NCBI RefSeq assembly: GCF_036880405.1
Contig: NZ_JBAJJM010000004.1
Coordinates: 1-64,000, forward strand
Direction of reading: 5' to 3'
DNA: 64,000 bases
Origin: Mannheimia indoligenes
GTDB lineage: Bacteria; Pseudomonadota; Gammaproteobacteria; Enterobacterales; Pasteurellaceae
In this document: positions 8,891 through 17,038 of the stretch, piece after piece
Layout: every line of letters begins with the position of its first letter
Position numbering within the stretch: the first letter of the stretch is position 1
The notes under the pieces: generated by a model
Told to the model about the DNA's origin: nothing
The model's input: the letters and a program-made list of their open reading frames with translations, nothing else
Databases searched by the model: none
Translations under genes and position numbers: made by a program

Positions 8891-8965
8891 AGTTTTCCTT
8901 AATTAATAACTTAAGGTTAATAGTCTATCAACTTTTTTGTGTATTATCATTTTATTTTTAACCTC

Positions 8966-8998
8966 TATAATGCTCCACATCAACGACAAGATGTCGTT
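8966..8998 (+). promoter_or_regulatory. Promoter -10 and leader hairpin of the small exported protein
   Basis: A consensus -10 TATAAT lies at 8966-8971; its -35 is poor, suggesting an activator. About 10 nt further down is a perfect inverted repeat AACGACA-AGA-TGTCGTT (8982-8998), which would fold at the 5' end of the mRNA or act as an operator. The ribosome binding site AGAGGA is at 9024-9029. Confidence 0.45.
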
Positions 8999-9037
8999 TG
9001 ACTTAACAAATAGATAATATATAGAGGATTTTTTTAA

Positions 9038-9475
9038 ATGAAATTAAATACATTAATCAGCACAATTTTACTTGGTACAGCTTTAACTACAACAGCAAAT
9101 GCAGCAACTATTCAACGATATGTAGATATTGAAGGAAAAACATATAAATTAACTGAAGTAAAAAAAGATAATTATGATTATTATGCTGACCAACTAAAAA
9201 GTCGTTTAGCTGATTTACAAACAGAGCAAAATCTTGCAAATTTTAAAACGTTAGTGAATGAAGCAGCTGAATTCGCACAAAATGCAAAAAGAACAGTACA
9301 AGAGAGCTTTGTAGATCAATATGATGCTCAAGATAATGCTCGTGAAAGAGATATGGTGTCTGCTCGTTCAACCCAAATCAGTAAATTAATTACTTCGTTA
9401 GATACTGCGGCTCATCAAAATGAGTTAAGTGCAGCTAAACAAGCCGTATTATTTAACGTAGCAAGTTATCTTTAA
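9038..9475 (+). CDS. Small exported protein of unknown function
   Basis: This 145-residue protein starts with a clear Sec signal peptide (MKLNTLISTILLGTALTTTANA, cleavage expected after ANA). The mature part of about 123 residues is charged and largely predicted helical (for example DYYADQLKSRLADLQTEQNLANFKTL) with no cysteine and no motif I recognise. It has strong translation signals and its own terminator, so it is probably a monocistronic periplasmic protein. It is divergent from the LysR gene. I assign no function. Confidence 0.8.
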   Translation: MKLNTLISTILLGTALTTTANAATIQRYVDIEGKTYKLTEVKKDNYDYYADQLKSRLADLQTEQNLANFKTLVNEAAEFAQNAKRTVQESFVDQYDAQDNARERDMVSARSTQISKLITSLDTAAHQNELSAAKQAVLFNVASYL

Positions 9476-9513
9476 TCCTAAATAATTTTTTTCATAGTTC
9501 CTTAGTAGTAAGC

Positions 9514-9553
9514 GGTCATATTTGTAAGTTTTTTTGCAAATATGACCTTTTTT
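9514..9553. terminator. Terminator made from an uptake-signal-like inverted repeat
   Basis: Arms GGTCATATTTG / CAAATATGACC separated by 12 nt and followed by six T (9548-9553). The left arm is part of an AAGCGGTCA uptake-like sequence. It lies between the convergent small exported protein gene and mutM. Confidence 0.75.
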
Positions 9554-9573
9554 ATATTAGCGATTAATCAAAA

Positions 9574-10398
9574 TCACTTAGGCAATTTCTGACATTTCGG
9601 ACAGAAGTAAGTGTTACGTTGCCCAATCACTTTGGTTTCAATGGGTTTTCCGCAATCATTACAGGCTTCCCCTTTTCGTCCGTATACTTGTAGCACTTGA
9701 GCAAAATAGCCGGGTTTGCCGTCAGGTTGGACAAAATCTTTGAGCGTTGTGCCACCTTGAATAATGGCTTTAGTTAGCACTTCTTTGATGGTTTTCACTA
9801 AACGCTCGCATTGCTTTTTAGTCAGATTTTGTGCTGCAAGCTCAGGGTGAATACCAGCCATAAATAAACTTTCGCACGCATAGATATTTCCAACGCCCAC
9901 AACTACTTCATTTGTCATAATAAAGGTTTTACAAGCGGTCGTTTTTTTACGACTTTTTGCAAATAAATAATCGGGTGTGAAATCGTCTGAAAGCGGTTCA
10001 GGTCCAAGTTTACGTAGTAGTTCGTGATTTTCAGCCTTTTCTGCCCATAGCCAGCAGCCGAATTTGCGAGGATCGTTATAGCGTAAAACAGTGCCGTTTT
10101 GGGTAATAAGATCGACGTGGTCGTGCTTGCCAATTTCTTTTTGTTGGTTTTCTTGCAAAATGCCAAGTGAGCCGGACATTCCTAGATGAACTAAAATATC
10201 GCCTTTGTCGGTGCAGATAATAAGATATTTCGCTCGTCTTTCTACTGCTTCGATTTTTGCATTTTGCATTGCGGAAAGCTCATCGCTCACTGCCCAGCGT
10301 AGTTTAGGTTGGCGGACCATTATTTGCTTAATTGTTTGCCCTTTTAAATAAGGCTCGATGCCTCGTACGCTGGTTTCAACTTCGGGTAATTCAGGCAT
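9574..10398 (-). CDS. mutM: Formamidopyrimidine-DNA glycosylase
   Basis: MutM (Fpg) removes 8-oxoguanine and formamidopyrimidines and nicks the abasic site. The 274-residue protein begins MPELPEVETSVRG with the catalytic Pro after Met removal and Glu at position 3. It carries the H2TH helix region (VGVGNIYACESLF) and the lysine in GGTTLKDF. It ends in a four-cysteine zinc finger (CNDCGKPI ... YFCPKC). It is the first gene of a minus-strand unit with an uptake sequence embedded at 9931-9939. Confidence 0.97.
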   Translation of the reverse strand: MPELPEVETSVRGIEPYLKGQTIKQIMVRQPKLRWAVSDELSAMQNAKIEAVERRAKYLIICTDKGDILVHLGMSGSLGILQENQQKEIGKHDHVDLITQNGTVLRYNDPRKFGCWLWAEKAENHELLRKLGPEPLSDDFTPDYLFAKSRKKTTACKTFIMTNEVVVGVGNIYACESLFMAGIHPELAAQNLTKKQCERLVKTIKEVLTKAIIQGGTTLKDFVQPDGKPGYFAQVLQVYGRKGEACNDCGKPIETKVIGQRNTYFCPKCQKLPK

Positions 10399-10420
10399 TT
10401 TTATTCCTTATAGTAAAAAG

Positions 10421-10440
10421 GTGCGTTTATAAACGCACCC
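10421..10440 (-). terminator. brnQ: Terminator downstream of brnQ
   Basis: A perfect palindrome GGTGCGTTTATAAACGCACC. Read on the minus strand it follows the brnQ stop (10454) and runs into TTTTT (10416-10420). It lies just upstream of the mutM start, so it separates the two genes. Confidence 0.8.
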
Positions 10441-10453
10441 TGGATGTTGTTAA

Positions 10454-11743
10454 TTAGGCTTTTTTACCAAATAGATAACCAATTACTGTACCTGCAATCG
10501 CAAACGGAATCCACTCCATTGAAATAGATTTCAACGGCAGAGCGTTTATCACTTCCACACCGGCAACGGATAAAATGGACACAATAGTAACCAGTGCTAA
10601 TGGCAAGCGTTGAGCCAGTAATGGCAGTCTAATAAAGATGTTAATAAACATTAGGAAGATAACCGTCATCGCAATCGGATATAGCACTAACAACACCGGC
10701 ACTGATTTTGAGATAACAAAATCTAAGCCTTGATTAGCGATGCCAAAGCTAATAAGCGTAAAAATTAATACATACACTTTATAGGAAATTTTCGGGAATA
10801 CTTCATTGAAATATTCGCTTGTGGTTACGATTAACCCAATTGAAGTGGTTAAACAGGCAAGCGTTACAATTACGCCCAGTAGCGTACGACCAAACTCACC
10901 GAAGGTATCAGTTGCGACACTATTAAGAATAAATGTACCGATGTTTTGACCTTTTGCATTCAGCTCTGCGAGAGTTTCTGCACTAATTGGATAGTGATTA
11001 CCAATCCACGCAAGAGAAATGTAAATTGCTGCTAATGCAATAGCTGCAATTACCCCAGCCATTGAAGTCTGCTTGATTAAGTCCTTACCACCGATACCTT
11101 TCGCCTTAATTGCACTGATCACAATCACAGAGAAAGTAATCGAGGCTAGAGCATCCATTGTTAAATAACCTTCAACAATACCTGTAAAGAGAGGGGTTTC
11201 GGGATCCGCTTTGGTTGCCACCGCAGGTAATTCATTTCCGCCTAATAAGATAACCGCTTTAACTACTAATGCTAAAATTGCAACCAATAATACAGGGGTT
11301 AAGATTGCTCCAATTCTATCTACTACCGTTGATGGGTTTAAGCTGAACCATACCGCAATTAAGTAATAAGCGAGTGTAAATATCAATAAAGAAAGCGTGC
11401 TACTTTCACCAATAAACGGTACAACCGCCATTTGGTAAGCCGTTGCCCCTGTACGAGGAATTGCAAAGAATGGTCCGATAGTTAAATAAATTGCCATTAA
11501 AAATAGCAGAGAAAAATAAGGGTGAACATTTTTGCTCAACGCTTCTTTGTAACCACCTTGATAGTAACCGCTCACGGCAATTCCGAGCAGTGGCAAACCC
11601 ACACCGGTAATCACAAAGCCAATAATAGAAGGCAGAAAATCAACGCCACTATCTAAACCGAGTTTTGGCGGAAAAATTAAGTTACCCGCCCCAAAGAAAA
11701 TCGCAAAGAGCATAAAGCCCACGATGAAGGTATTTTTAGTCAT
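10454..11743 (-). CDS. brnQ: Branched-chain amino acid carrier BrnQ (LIV-II)
   Basis: A 429-residue inner-membrane symporter for leucine, isoleucine and valine. It has about twelve hydrophobic segments and the LIVCS-family signatures FGAGNLIFPPKLG near the N-terminus and IGPFFAIPRTGATAYQMA around residue 90. The gene stands alone, with terminators on both sides (11870-11894 upstream for fabG and 10421-10440 downstream), so it is probably monocistronic. Confidence 0.94.
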   Translation of the reverse strand: MTKNTFIVGFMLFAIFFGAGNLIFPPKLGLDSGVDFLPSIIGFVITGVGLPLLGIAVSGYYQGGYKEALSKNVHPYFSLLFLMAIYLTIGPFFAIPRTGATAYQMAVVPFIGESSTLSLLIFTLAYYLIAVWFSLNPSTVVDRIGAILTPVLLVAILALVVKAVILLGGNELPAVATKADPETPLFTGIVEGYLTMDALASITFSVIVISAIKAKGIGGKDLIKQTSMAGVIAAIALAAIYISLAWIGNHYPISAETLAELNAKGQNIGTFILNSVATDTFGEFGRTLLGVIVTLACLTTSIGLIVTTSEYFNEVFPKISYKVYVLIFTLISFGIANQGLDFVISKSVPVLLVLYPIAMTVIFLMFINIFIRLPLLAQRLPLALVTIVSILSVAGVEVINALPLKSISMEWIPFAIAGTVIGYLFGKKA

Positions 11744-11869
11744 AATAATTACTACTTAAAAATTAAAAGGAAAGACATTAAAAAAATAAGGGGAGAATTG
11801 TGCCATATTTGCCAACTTCTTGCAAAAAAAGACCGCTTGATATTATGGAAAAATGCGTTTTTAGAAAAG

Positions 11870-11894
11870 AAAAGTCGGCAAATTGCCGACTTTT
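11870..11894 (-). terminator. fabG: Terminator downstream of fabG
   Basis: AAAAGTCGGCAA-A-TTGCCGACTTTT, 12-bp arms with flanking A and T tracts, 20 bp after the fabG stop on the minus strand. Confidence 0.8.
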
Positions 11895-11914
11895 AACAAA
11901 ATAGAAAGGAAATA

Positions 11915-12637
11915 TTAACCCATATATAACCCACCATTCACGTGAATGGTTTCTCCGTTGATATAACGTGCATCATCTGAGGCTAAGAATGCTACTGCTT
12001 TTGCAATATCTTGTGGAGAGCCAAGTTCGCCAGCCGGAATTTGACTTAAGATTGCATTGCGTTGATCTTCGTTTAGTTCATCGGTCATATCTGTTGCGAT
12101 AAAGCCCGGTGCAACGACGTTTACCGTAATGCCACGGCTTGCGACTTCTTTCGCAAGTGATTTAGAGAAACCGACTAAGCCTGCTTTTGCCGCACAATAG
12201 TTAGTTTGCCCCGGATTACCCATTGAGCCAACTACAGAACCAATGCTGATGATACGACCGCCTTTTTTCATCATTGGGCGTAAAACAGCTTTAGACAAAC
12301 GATAAACTGATGTAAGGTTAGTTTGAATGATGTCGAACCAATCATCATCTTTCATACGCATTAATAAACCATCACGGGTGATGCCTGCGTTATTCACTAA
12401 TACATCCACATCACCAAAGGTTTCTTTAATCTGTTTTAACACAGAATCAATAGATTCTGCATCTGCCACGTTTAGCACTAAACCTTTACCATTTTCGCCT
12501 AAGTAAGCAGAAATAGACTCCGCACCTTTTTCAGAGGTTGCTGTACCAACGACGGTATAGCCTTTTGCGACTAATTCTTCGGCAATTGCTTTGCCGATAC
12601 CACGAGTTGCACCTGTAACTAATGCGATTTTGCTCAT
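11915..12637 (-). CDS. fabG: 3-oxoacyl-[acyl-carrier-protein] reductase
   Basis: FabG reduces beta-ketoacyl-ACP with NADPH in fatty acid elongation. At 240 residues it is a short-chain dehydrogenase with the nucleotide motif TGATRGIG near the N-terminus, NNAG (about residue 85) and the catalytic tetrad Ser in ISIGSVVGSMG with YCAAK. It is the distal gene of a fabD, membrane protein, fabG unit and has a Rho-independent terminator behind it. Confidence 0.96.
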   Translation of the reverse strand: MSKIALVTGATRGIGKAIAEELVAKGYTVVGTATSEKGAESISAYLGENGKGLVLNVADAESIDSVLKQIKETFGDVDVLVNNAGITRDGLLMRMKDDDWFDIIQTNLTSVYRLSKAVLRPMMKKGGRIISIGSVVGSMGNPGQTNYCAAKAGLVGFSKSLAKEVASRGITVNVVAPGFIATDMTDELNEDQRNAILSQIPAGELGSPQDIAKAVAFLASDDARYINGETIHVNGGLYMG

Positions 12638-12658
12638 ACATTCTCCTATAAAAGACGA

Positions 12659-13135
12659 TTAAAGCGTTAAAATATAAAAAATAAAAAGAATAATAAAGTA
12701 GTTTATCACAGTGGTTGAACCACCGAATAACGCATATTTAACTGCTGAACCTTGCTGTGGATAAATCCAACGTGGGCGAGCAAACGCCCATATTGTTGAG
12801 ACTATCAATAATCCTAAACTACTTAATAAATAAATTTGAAATAAAACGACCGCACCTTTTGGATCACCTTTGCTTAACAGCACGCCATAAATAGCCCACG
12901 CTTGAATGGCGGCGGTAGTAAGTGCGGCTCCGCCAATAAACGCTCGGCGAATTTTCGGATTGATAGCCAAAAAGTAAGCTAAAAATGAGCAGGCAGCGGC
13001 AACCGAAAGCATACCAAATTGTTTAAATATGGAACTACTTCCAAGCGGATCGACATTACTAAACATATAGCTGGCAGGCACTATGACTAAGGCAATCAAT
13101 ACACTGAACAGCATAAATAAAGTTTCTTTGCTCAT
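12659..13135 (-). CDS. Conserved membrane protein of unknown function in the fab cluster
   Basis: A 158-residue protein with about four to five hydrophobic helices (near residues 6-26, 38-58, 66-88, 96-118 and 136-157) and short charged loops. I recognise no catalytic motif. It sits tightly between fabD (17 bp) and fabG (21 bp) and so is very likely co-transcribed with fatty acid synthesis genes. That placement suggests, but does not show, a role in lipid or envelope metabolism. Confidence 0.8.
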   Translation of the reverse strand: MSKETLFMLFSVLIALVIVPASYMFSNVDPLGSSSIFKQFGMLSVAAACSFLAYFLAINPKIRRAFIGGAALTTAAIQAWAIYGVLLSKGDPKGAVVLFQIYLLSSLGLLIVSTIWAFARPRWIYPQQGSAVKYALFGGSTTVINYFIILFIFYILTL

Positions 13136-13152
13136 TTTATCGCTGATTGAAA

Positions 13153-14088
13153 TTAGGCTTGAACTGCCTCAAGGCTGGCAACATCGTTTACCGCTTGTGC
13201 TGATAACTCTTTCACAATACGGCTTGTTAAACCGGTTAATACTTTGTTTGGACCGATTTCATAAAGCGTTGTGATGCCATCTTGTGCCATTTTTTCAACG
13301 GTTTCTGTCCAACGCACAGGGCTATAAAGCTGACGAACAAGTGCGTTGCGGATGGTATCTGCATCGCTTTCAACTGCCACATCCACGTTGTTAATAACAG
13401 GTACAAGCGGTTGATTTAGCGTGATATTTTGCAATGCTGCGGCTAATTTTTCCGCAGCCGGTTTCATTAACGCACAGTGTGAAGGCACGCTCACTGCTAA
13501 TGGTAACGCACGTTTTGCCCCAGAAGCTTTGCATAATTCACCTGCTTTTTCTGCTGCCGCTTTTGTACCGGCAATTACTACTTGCCCCGGTGAGTTAAAG
13601 TTTACTGCTGAAACAATTTCACCTGTTTCAGTTGCTGCTTGTTCGCACGCCTTGATAATCGCTTCATTGTCTAAACCGATAATCGCATACATTGCTCCGC
13701 TACCTGCCGGCACGGCTTCTTGCATTGCGTTACCACGCAATTCAACTAATTTGATGGCATCTTGGAAGTTTAACACGCCGGCACAAACTAGGGCAGAGTA
13801 CTCACCTAAACTATGACCTGCCATCACAGAGGGTTTTAATTCAGGGTATTTTTCTTGCCATACACGGAAAATCGCCACCGATGCGGCTAATAAAGCAGGT
13901 TGAGTGCGTTGAGTTTGCCCTAATTCTTCCGCTGTGCCATTTTGAACTAAATCCCATAAATCATAGCTAAGCACATCACTTGCTTGTTTGAAGGTTTCTT
14001 CTACGATTGGATATTGTGTAGCAAGGTCTGCAAGCATTCCGATAGCTTGTGAGCCTTGACCGGGAAAAACCATAGCGAATTTTGACAT
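13153..14088 (-). CDS. fabD: Malonyl-CoA:ACP transacylase
   Basis: FabD transfers malonyl groups from CoA to acyl carrier protein. The 311-residue protein opens with FAMVFPGQGSQAIGM, has the nucleophile elbow GHSLGEYSAL (Ser about 92), the Arg in ELRGNAMQEA and the catalytic His in VPSHCALM (about 201). Two uptake signals lie inside it (13190-13198 and 13403-13411). No fabH is adjacent, although fabH-fabD-fabG is the usual order in the family. Confidence 0.96.
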   Translation of the reverse strand: MSKFAMVFPGQGSQAIGMLADLATQYPIVEETFKQASDVLSYDLWDLVQNGTAEELGQTQRTQPALLAASVAIFRVWQEKYPELKPSVMAGHSLGEYSALVCAGVLNFQDAIKLVELRGNAMQEAVPAGSGAMYAIIGLDNEAIIKACEQAATETGEIVSAVNFNSPGQVVIAGTKAAAEKAGELCKASGAKRALPLAVSVPSHCALMKPAAEKLAAALQNITLNQPLVPVINNVDVAVESDADTIRNALVRQLYSPVRWTETVEKMAQDGITTLYEIGPNKVLTGLTSRIVKELSAQAVNDVASLEAVQA

Positions 14089-14116
14089 TTTTTATTCCTC
14101 TTTTAAATTGTAACCT

Positions 14117-14144
14117 GTAGGGGAAAATTGCAATTTGCCCCTAC
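14117..14144. repeat. GTAGGGG palindrome, single-hairpin copy
   Basis: GTAGGGGAAAATTG / CAATTTGCCCCTAC, 14-bp arms with one mismatch and no loop, between queH and fabD. It belongs to the same repeat family as the two-hairpin copy at 14944-15010 on the other side of queH. Confidence 0.8.
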
Positions 14145-14191
14145 GATGTAACCTTGCAAATTTTTGGTGAAATCTGACCGCTTGTAGTAGA

Positions 14192-14938
14192 TTAATCTGG
14201 CGAATAATACAGTTTACCGATCTCAATTCGCTCACGCCCAGTTTCCAATCGCCATTTGTTGCTATCACGCAGGGAATAAACGCAACCGCAATATTCCTGC
14301 TGATAGAAGCGTTCACGCTTACTGATTTCGATCATACGCTGAGAACCACCGCCTTTTCGCCAGTTGTAATCCCAGTAAACCACATCATCAAATTTAGCGG
14401 CGGCACGGTGTCCGCAGTCGTTGATTTGGTTCATATCTTTCCAGCGAGAAATACCTAAGCAACTGGTAAAGACCGGGAAGCCGTTGTTGTGGGCGTATTC
14501 CGCCGCTTTTTCAAAACGCATATCGAAACACATTGTGCAGCGAATGCCTCGTTCAGGTTCCCATTCCATACCTTTGGCTTTTTTGAACCACTCTTTGCGG
14601 TCGTTTTCGTAGTCGTCATCTAAATCGATAAACGGAATACCCCACTTTTCAGCAAAGCGGATATTCTCTTCCTTGCGAATGAGATACTCCTTGAGTGGGT
14701 GAATGTTCGGGTTATAGAAATAGATGGTAAATTCAATGCCGGAGGCGTGAATTGCTTCCATCACTTCGCCCGAACACGGAGCACAGCAAGAGTGCAACAG
14801 CAACTTATTGTGTCCGTTCGGAAGAGTTAATTTCTCACGCACAAACGGGGCGTTTGGGTCTTTTTTTTGATTTTGAGCTCTGCGTCTAGCACGCACGCTT
14901 TCAATATGTTCTTGAGGTTGTTGGTTTTGTTCTGTCAT
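14192..14938 (-). CDS. queH: Epoxyqueuosine reductase QueH
   Basis: QueH (DUF208) reduces epoxyqueuosine to queuosine in tRNA anticodons, replacing the cobalamin enzyme QueG. The 248-residue protein shows the N-terminal HSCCAPCSG, the central CTMCFDMRFEKAAEYA, and the C-terminal QQEYCGCVYSLRDSN. These supply the cysteines of the iron-sulfur cluster, with FYNPNIHP in between. It is bracketed by palindromic repeats on both sides. A queuosine-precursor transporter with a probable preQ1 riboswitch is also in the window (38234). Confidence 0.93.
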   Translation of the reverse strand: MTEQNQQPQEHIESVRARRRAQNQKKDPNAPFVREKLTLPNGHNKLLLHSCCAPCSGEVMEAIHASGIEFTIYFYNPNIHPLKEYLIRKEENIRFAEKWGIPFIDLDDDYENDRKEWFKKAKGMEWEPERGIRCTMCFDMRFEKAAEYAHNNGFPVFTSCLGISRWKDMNQINDCGHRAAAKFDDVVYWDYNWRKGGGSQRMIEISKRERFYQQEYCGCVYSLRDSNKWRLETGRERIEIGKLYYSPD

Positions 14939-14943
14939 TGTTA

Positions 14944-15010
14944 TGTAGGGGCAAATAACATTTGCCCAAAAGAATTATAGGTTATGGAGCAAATATCATT
15001 TGCCCCTACA
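14944..15010. repeat. GTAGGGGCAAAT palindromic repeat, two-hairpin copy
   Basis: A 67-bp element with terminal inverted repeats TGTAGGGGCAAAT / ATTTGCCCCTACA. Each end itself folds: GGGCAAAT-AAC-ATTTGCCC (14949-14967) and a second GGAGCAAAT-ATC-ATTTGCCCC (14986-15005). It looks like a small non-coding mobile-type repeat. An uptake signal (ACAAGCGGT) abuts its right end at 15008-15016. Confidence 0.8.
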
Positions 15011-15040
15011 AGCGGTTAAATTTATCTGATTTTTTGCAAA

Positions 15041-16036
15041 TTAATAGGATCTATCCACCGACAAATATGCCAATGAAATCAATGCCTGTTTATATTCGCT
15101 CTCAGGCAATACCGCTAACGCATCGACCGCTTTTTGGGCTTCTTCACGGGCTTTTTGCATTGCGTAGTCGAGAGATTTGTGTTCCGTCATAATGGCTAAA
15201 ACGTCTGGAATTTGCTCCAATTCACCACCGTTTTCAATTGCATTGCGGATCAGCTCCACTTGAGCGGTTTTGCTTGCTTTTTCCGCTGCGTGCATTGCGT
15301 GTAAGAGCGGAAGCGTTGGTTTGCCTTCTACAAAGTCATCACCTACATTTTTGCCTAAACTTTCACTTTGGGCGGAGTAGTCTAAAATATCATCAACAAG
15401 TTGGAATGCCGTGCCTAAATAACAACCGTAATCTTTTAAGCCGTTTTCGATTTCTTCGCTTGCTTGTGCGGCAATTGCCACACATTGAGTCGCAGCTTCA
15501 AACAAACGTGCGGTTTTGTTGTAAATCACACGCATATAGTTTGCTTCTGTGGTGTTTGGGTCGTTCACATTCATTAATTGCTGAACTTCACCTTCTGCCA
15601 ACGCATTGGTTGCCGAAGACATTACTTTTAATACACGAAGCGAGTCTAAATCCGTCATCATTTGAAAAGAACGAGTGTAGATATAATCGCCCACTAACAC
15701 GCTTGCTGCATTGCCAAACACCGCATTTGCAGTATCTCGCCCACGACGTTTGTCGGATTCGTCCACCACATCATCGTGTAAAAGTGTTGCCGTATGTACA
15801 AACTCAATAAAAGCCGCCGCTGTAATATGTTTTTTACCTTGATAACCTAACGCACGGGCTGCAAGCACTGAAATTAATGGGCGAATGCGTTTGCCTCCGC
15901 CTGCGATAATGTAATGCCCAAGCTGGTTAATCAATAAGACTTCCGAATTAAGTTGAGCCAAAATTTCTGCGTTTACCGCTTGCATATCTTCATTTGCAAG
16001 GGCTTGAATTTGTTCGAGAGTTAATTGCGTAGCCAT
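15041..16036 (-). CDS. ispB: Octaprenyl diphosphate synthase
   Basis: IspB builds the C40 side chain of ubiquinone and menaquinone from farnesyl and isopentenyl diphosphate. The 331-residue trans-prenyltransferase has the first aspartate-rich motif LLHDDVVDESDKRRG (about residue 84) and the second QLVDDILDY (about 211). In most relatives it is directly divergent from rplU-rpmA; here a thiamin uptake cassette of about 3.3 kb lies in between. Confidence 0.95.
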   Translation of the reverse strand: MATQLTLEQIQALANEDMQAVNAEILAQLNSEVLLINQLGHYIIAGGGKRIRPLISVLAARALGYQGKKHITAAAFIEFVHTATLLHDDVVDESDKRRGRDTANAVFGNAASVLVGDYIYTRSFQMMTDLDSLRVLKVMSSATNALAEGEVQQLMNVNDPNTTEANYMRVIYNKTARLFEAATQCVAIAAQASEEIENGLKDYGCYLGTAFQLVDDILDYSAQSESLGKNVGDDFVEGKPTLPLLHAMHAAEKASKTAQVELIRNAIENGGELEQIPDVLAIMTEHKSLDYAMQKAREEAQKAVDALAVLPESEYKQALISLAYLSVDRSY

Positions 16037-16158
16037 TTGTTTCCATCTGATTAGGTAAAATTTGCTCTACATTCTACCCTAAATCAGCCGTCTTCAAAAA
16101 GAATAATTTCAGAAAGCATTTGCATATCGGGCTAAATTTTCTTAGACTTGAGCTAATT

Positions 16159-16232
16159 TTAGTCGGGGTGCTGTTTTCAGCTGAGATGATACCCGTGAAC
16201 CTGATTCAGTTAATACTGCCGTAGGAAACTAA
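16159..16232 (+). promoter_or_regulatory. TPP riboswitch (THI element)
   Basis: The conserved aptamer core is readable in order: GGGGTGC, then CTGAGATGATACCCGTGAACCTGAT, then TAATACTGCCGTAGGAAACTAA. The closing helix P1 is TTAGT (16159-16163) with ACTAA (16228-16232). It lies about 85 nt upstream of the first gene of a thiamin-precursor uptake operon. Binding of thiamin pyrophosphate should shut off expression; no clear terminator follows, so translational control is likely. Confidence 0.95.
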
Positions 16233-16318
16233 TGATGCCAAACTCAATCCCTATCTCTATTCTTTCGTCTTTTTCACGCGTTTCTTGCCTTACTCTAAAT
16301 CGTTGATTTGGAGGCATT

Positions 16319-17038
16319 ATGCACATTGAAATCCGCAATCTTTGCTTAACATTTGGCGAGCAAGTGCTATTTCAACATTTCAATTTTCAACTTAAAAAAG
16401 GAAGTTGGACCAGTCTATTAGGAGCAAGTGGTGTCGGAAAGTCAACACTTTTACGTATTATTGCAGGATTAGAAAGCGAAGCGATACAATCGGGTGAAAT
16501 TTCTTTTGATCCCAACACTTGCATTGCGTGGTTAGCTCAAACCGACTCGCTTTATCCGTGGTTATCAATAATTGACAACGTTCAGTTACAGGCTTATTTA
16601 AGTGGTCAAAAATCAGCAGAAAGTCAAGAAAAAGCGATAAGCCTACTTGAGCAAGTCGGGCTAGGTGAGCATTTGCATAAGCGTTGTTATCAACTTTCGG
16701 GCGGTCAGCGGCAACGAGTGGCGTTAGCTCGCACGTTAATGCAAGAGGCAAATCTCATTTTAATGGATGAGCCATTCTCCGCCCTTGATGCAGTAACTCG
16801 CCATCAATTACAAGCCCTTGCCGTTGAGCTGTTGCGAGATAAAACGGTGTTGTTGATTACGCACGATCCGCAAGAAGCAATTCGTGTAAGCGATGAAATT
16901 CGCATTTTACGTCATCAACCTGCTGAAATTGCTCTAACTATTGCCCTAGAAGGCGACAGACCACGAGAACTTAACAATCACCGGCAATGGGTATTACAGC
17001 AACAATTATTTAATGAATTAACCGGCGGAGGAGAGTAA
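16319..17038 (+). CDS. thiZ: ABC transporter ATP-binding protein, thiamin-precursor uptake (ThiZ-like)
   Basis: This 239-residue ATPase powers uptake of a thiamin pyrimidine precursor. It contains the Walker A GASGVGKST (about residue 36), the ABC signature LSGGQRQRVALARTL (about 128), Walker B LILMDEPFSALD and the switch His in LLITHDPQEA. The ribosome binding site GGAGG precedes ATG 16319. A TPP riboswitch lies upstream and ThiX-, TenA- and ThiY-like genes follow. The family resembles nitrate/taurine-type ATPases, so the substrate comes from context. Confidence 0.9.
   Translation: MHIEIRNLCLTFGEQVLFQHFNFQLKKGSWTSLLGASGVGKSTLLRIIAGLESEAIQSGEISFDPNTCIAWLAQTDSLYPWLSIIDNVQLQAYLSGQKSAESQEKAISLLEQVGLGEHLHKRCYQLSGGQRQRVALARTLMQEANLILMDEPFSALDAVTRHQLQALAVELLRDKTVLLITHDPQEAIRVSDEIRILRHQPAEIALTIALEGDRPRELNNHRQWVLQQQLFNELTGGGE

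Noticed and set aside
3421..13816. Open frames antisense to mutL and fabD (for example 13421-13816 on the plus strand)
   Set aside because: They lie opposite strongly conserved genes, have no ribosome binding sites and low-complexity Ala/Thr-rich products; they are shadows of codon bias.
15238..15810. 190-codon plus-strand frame opposite ispB
   Set aside because: Antisense to a well-matched ispB with both aspartate-rich motifs; product is His/Leu/Arg-rich with no recognisable domain.
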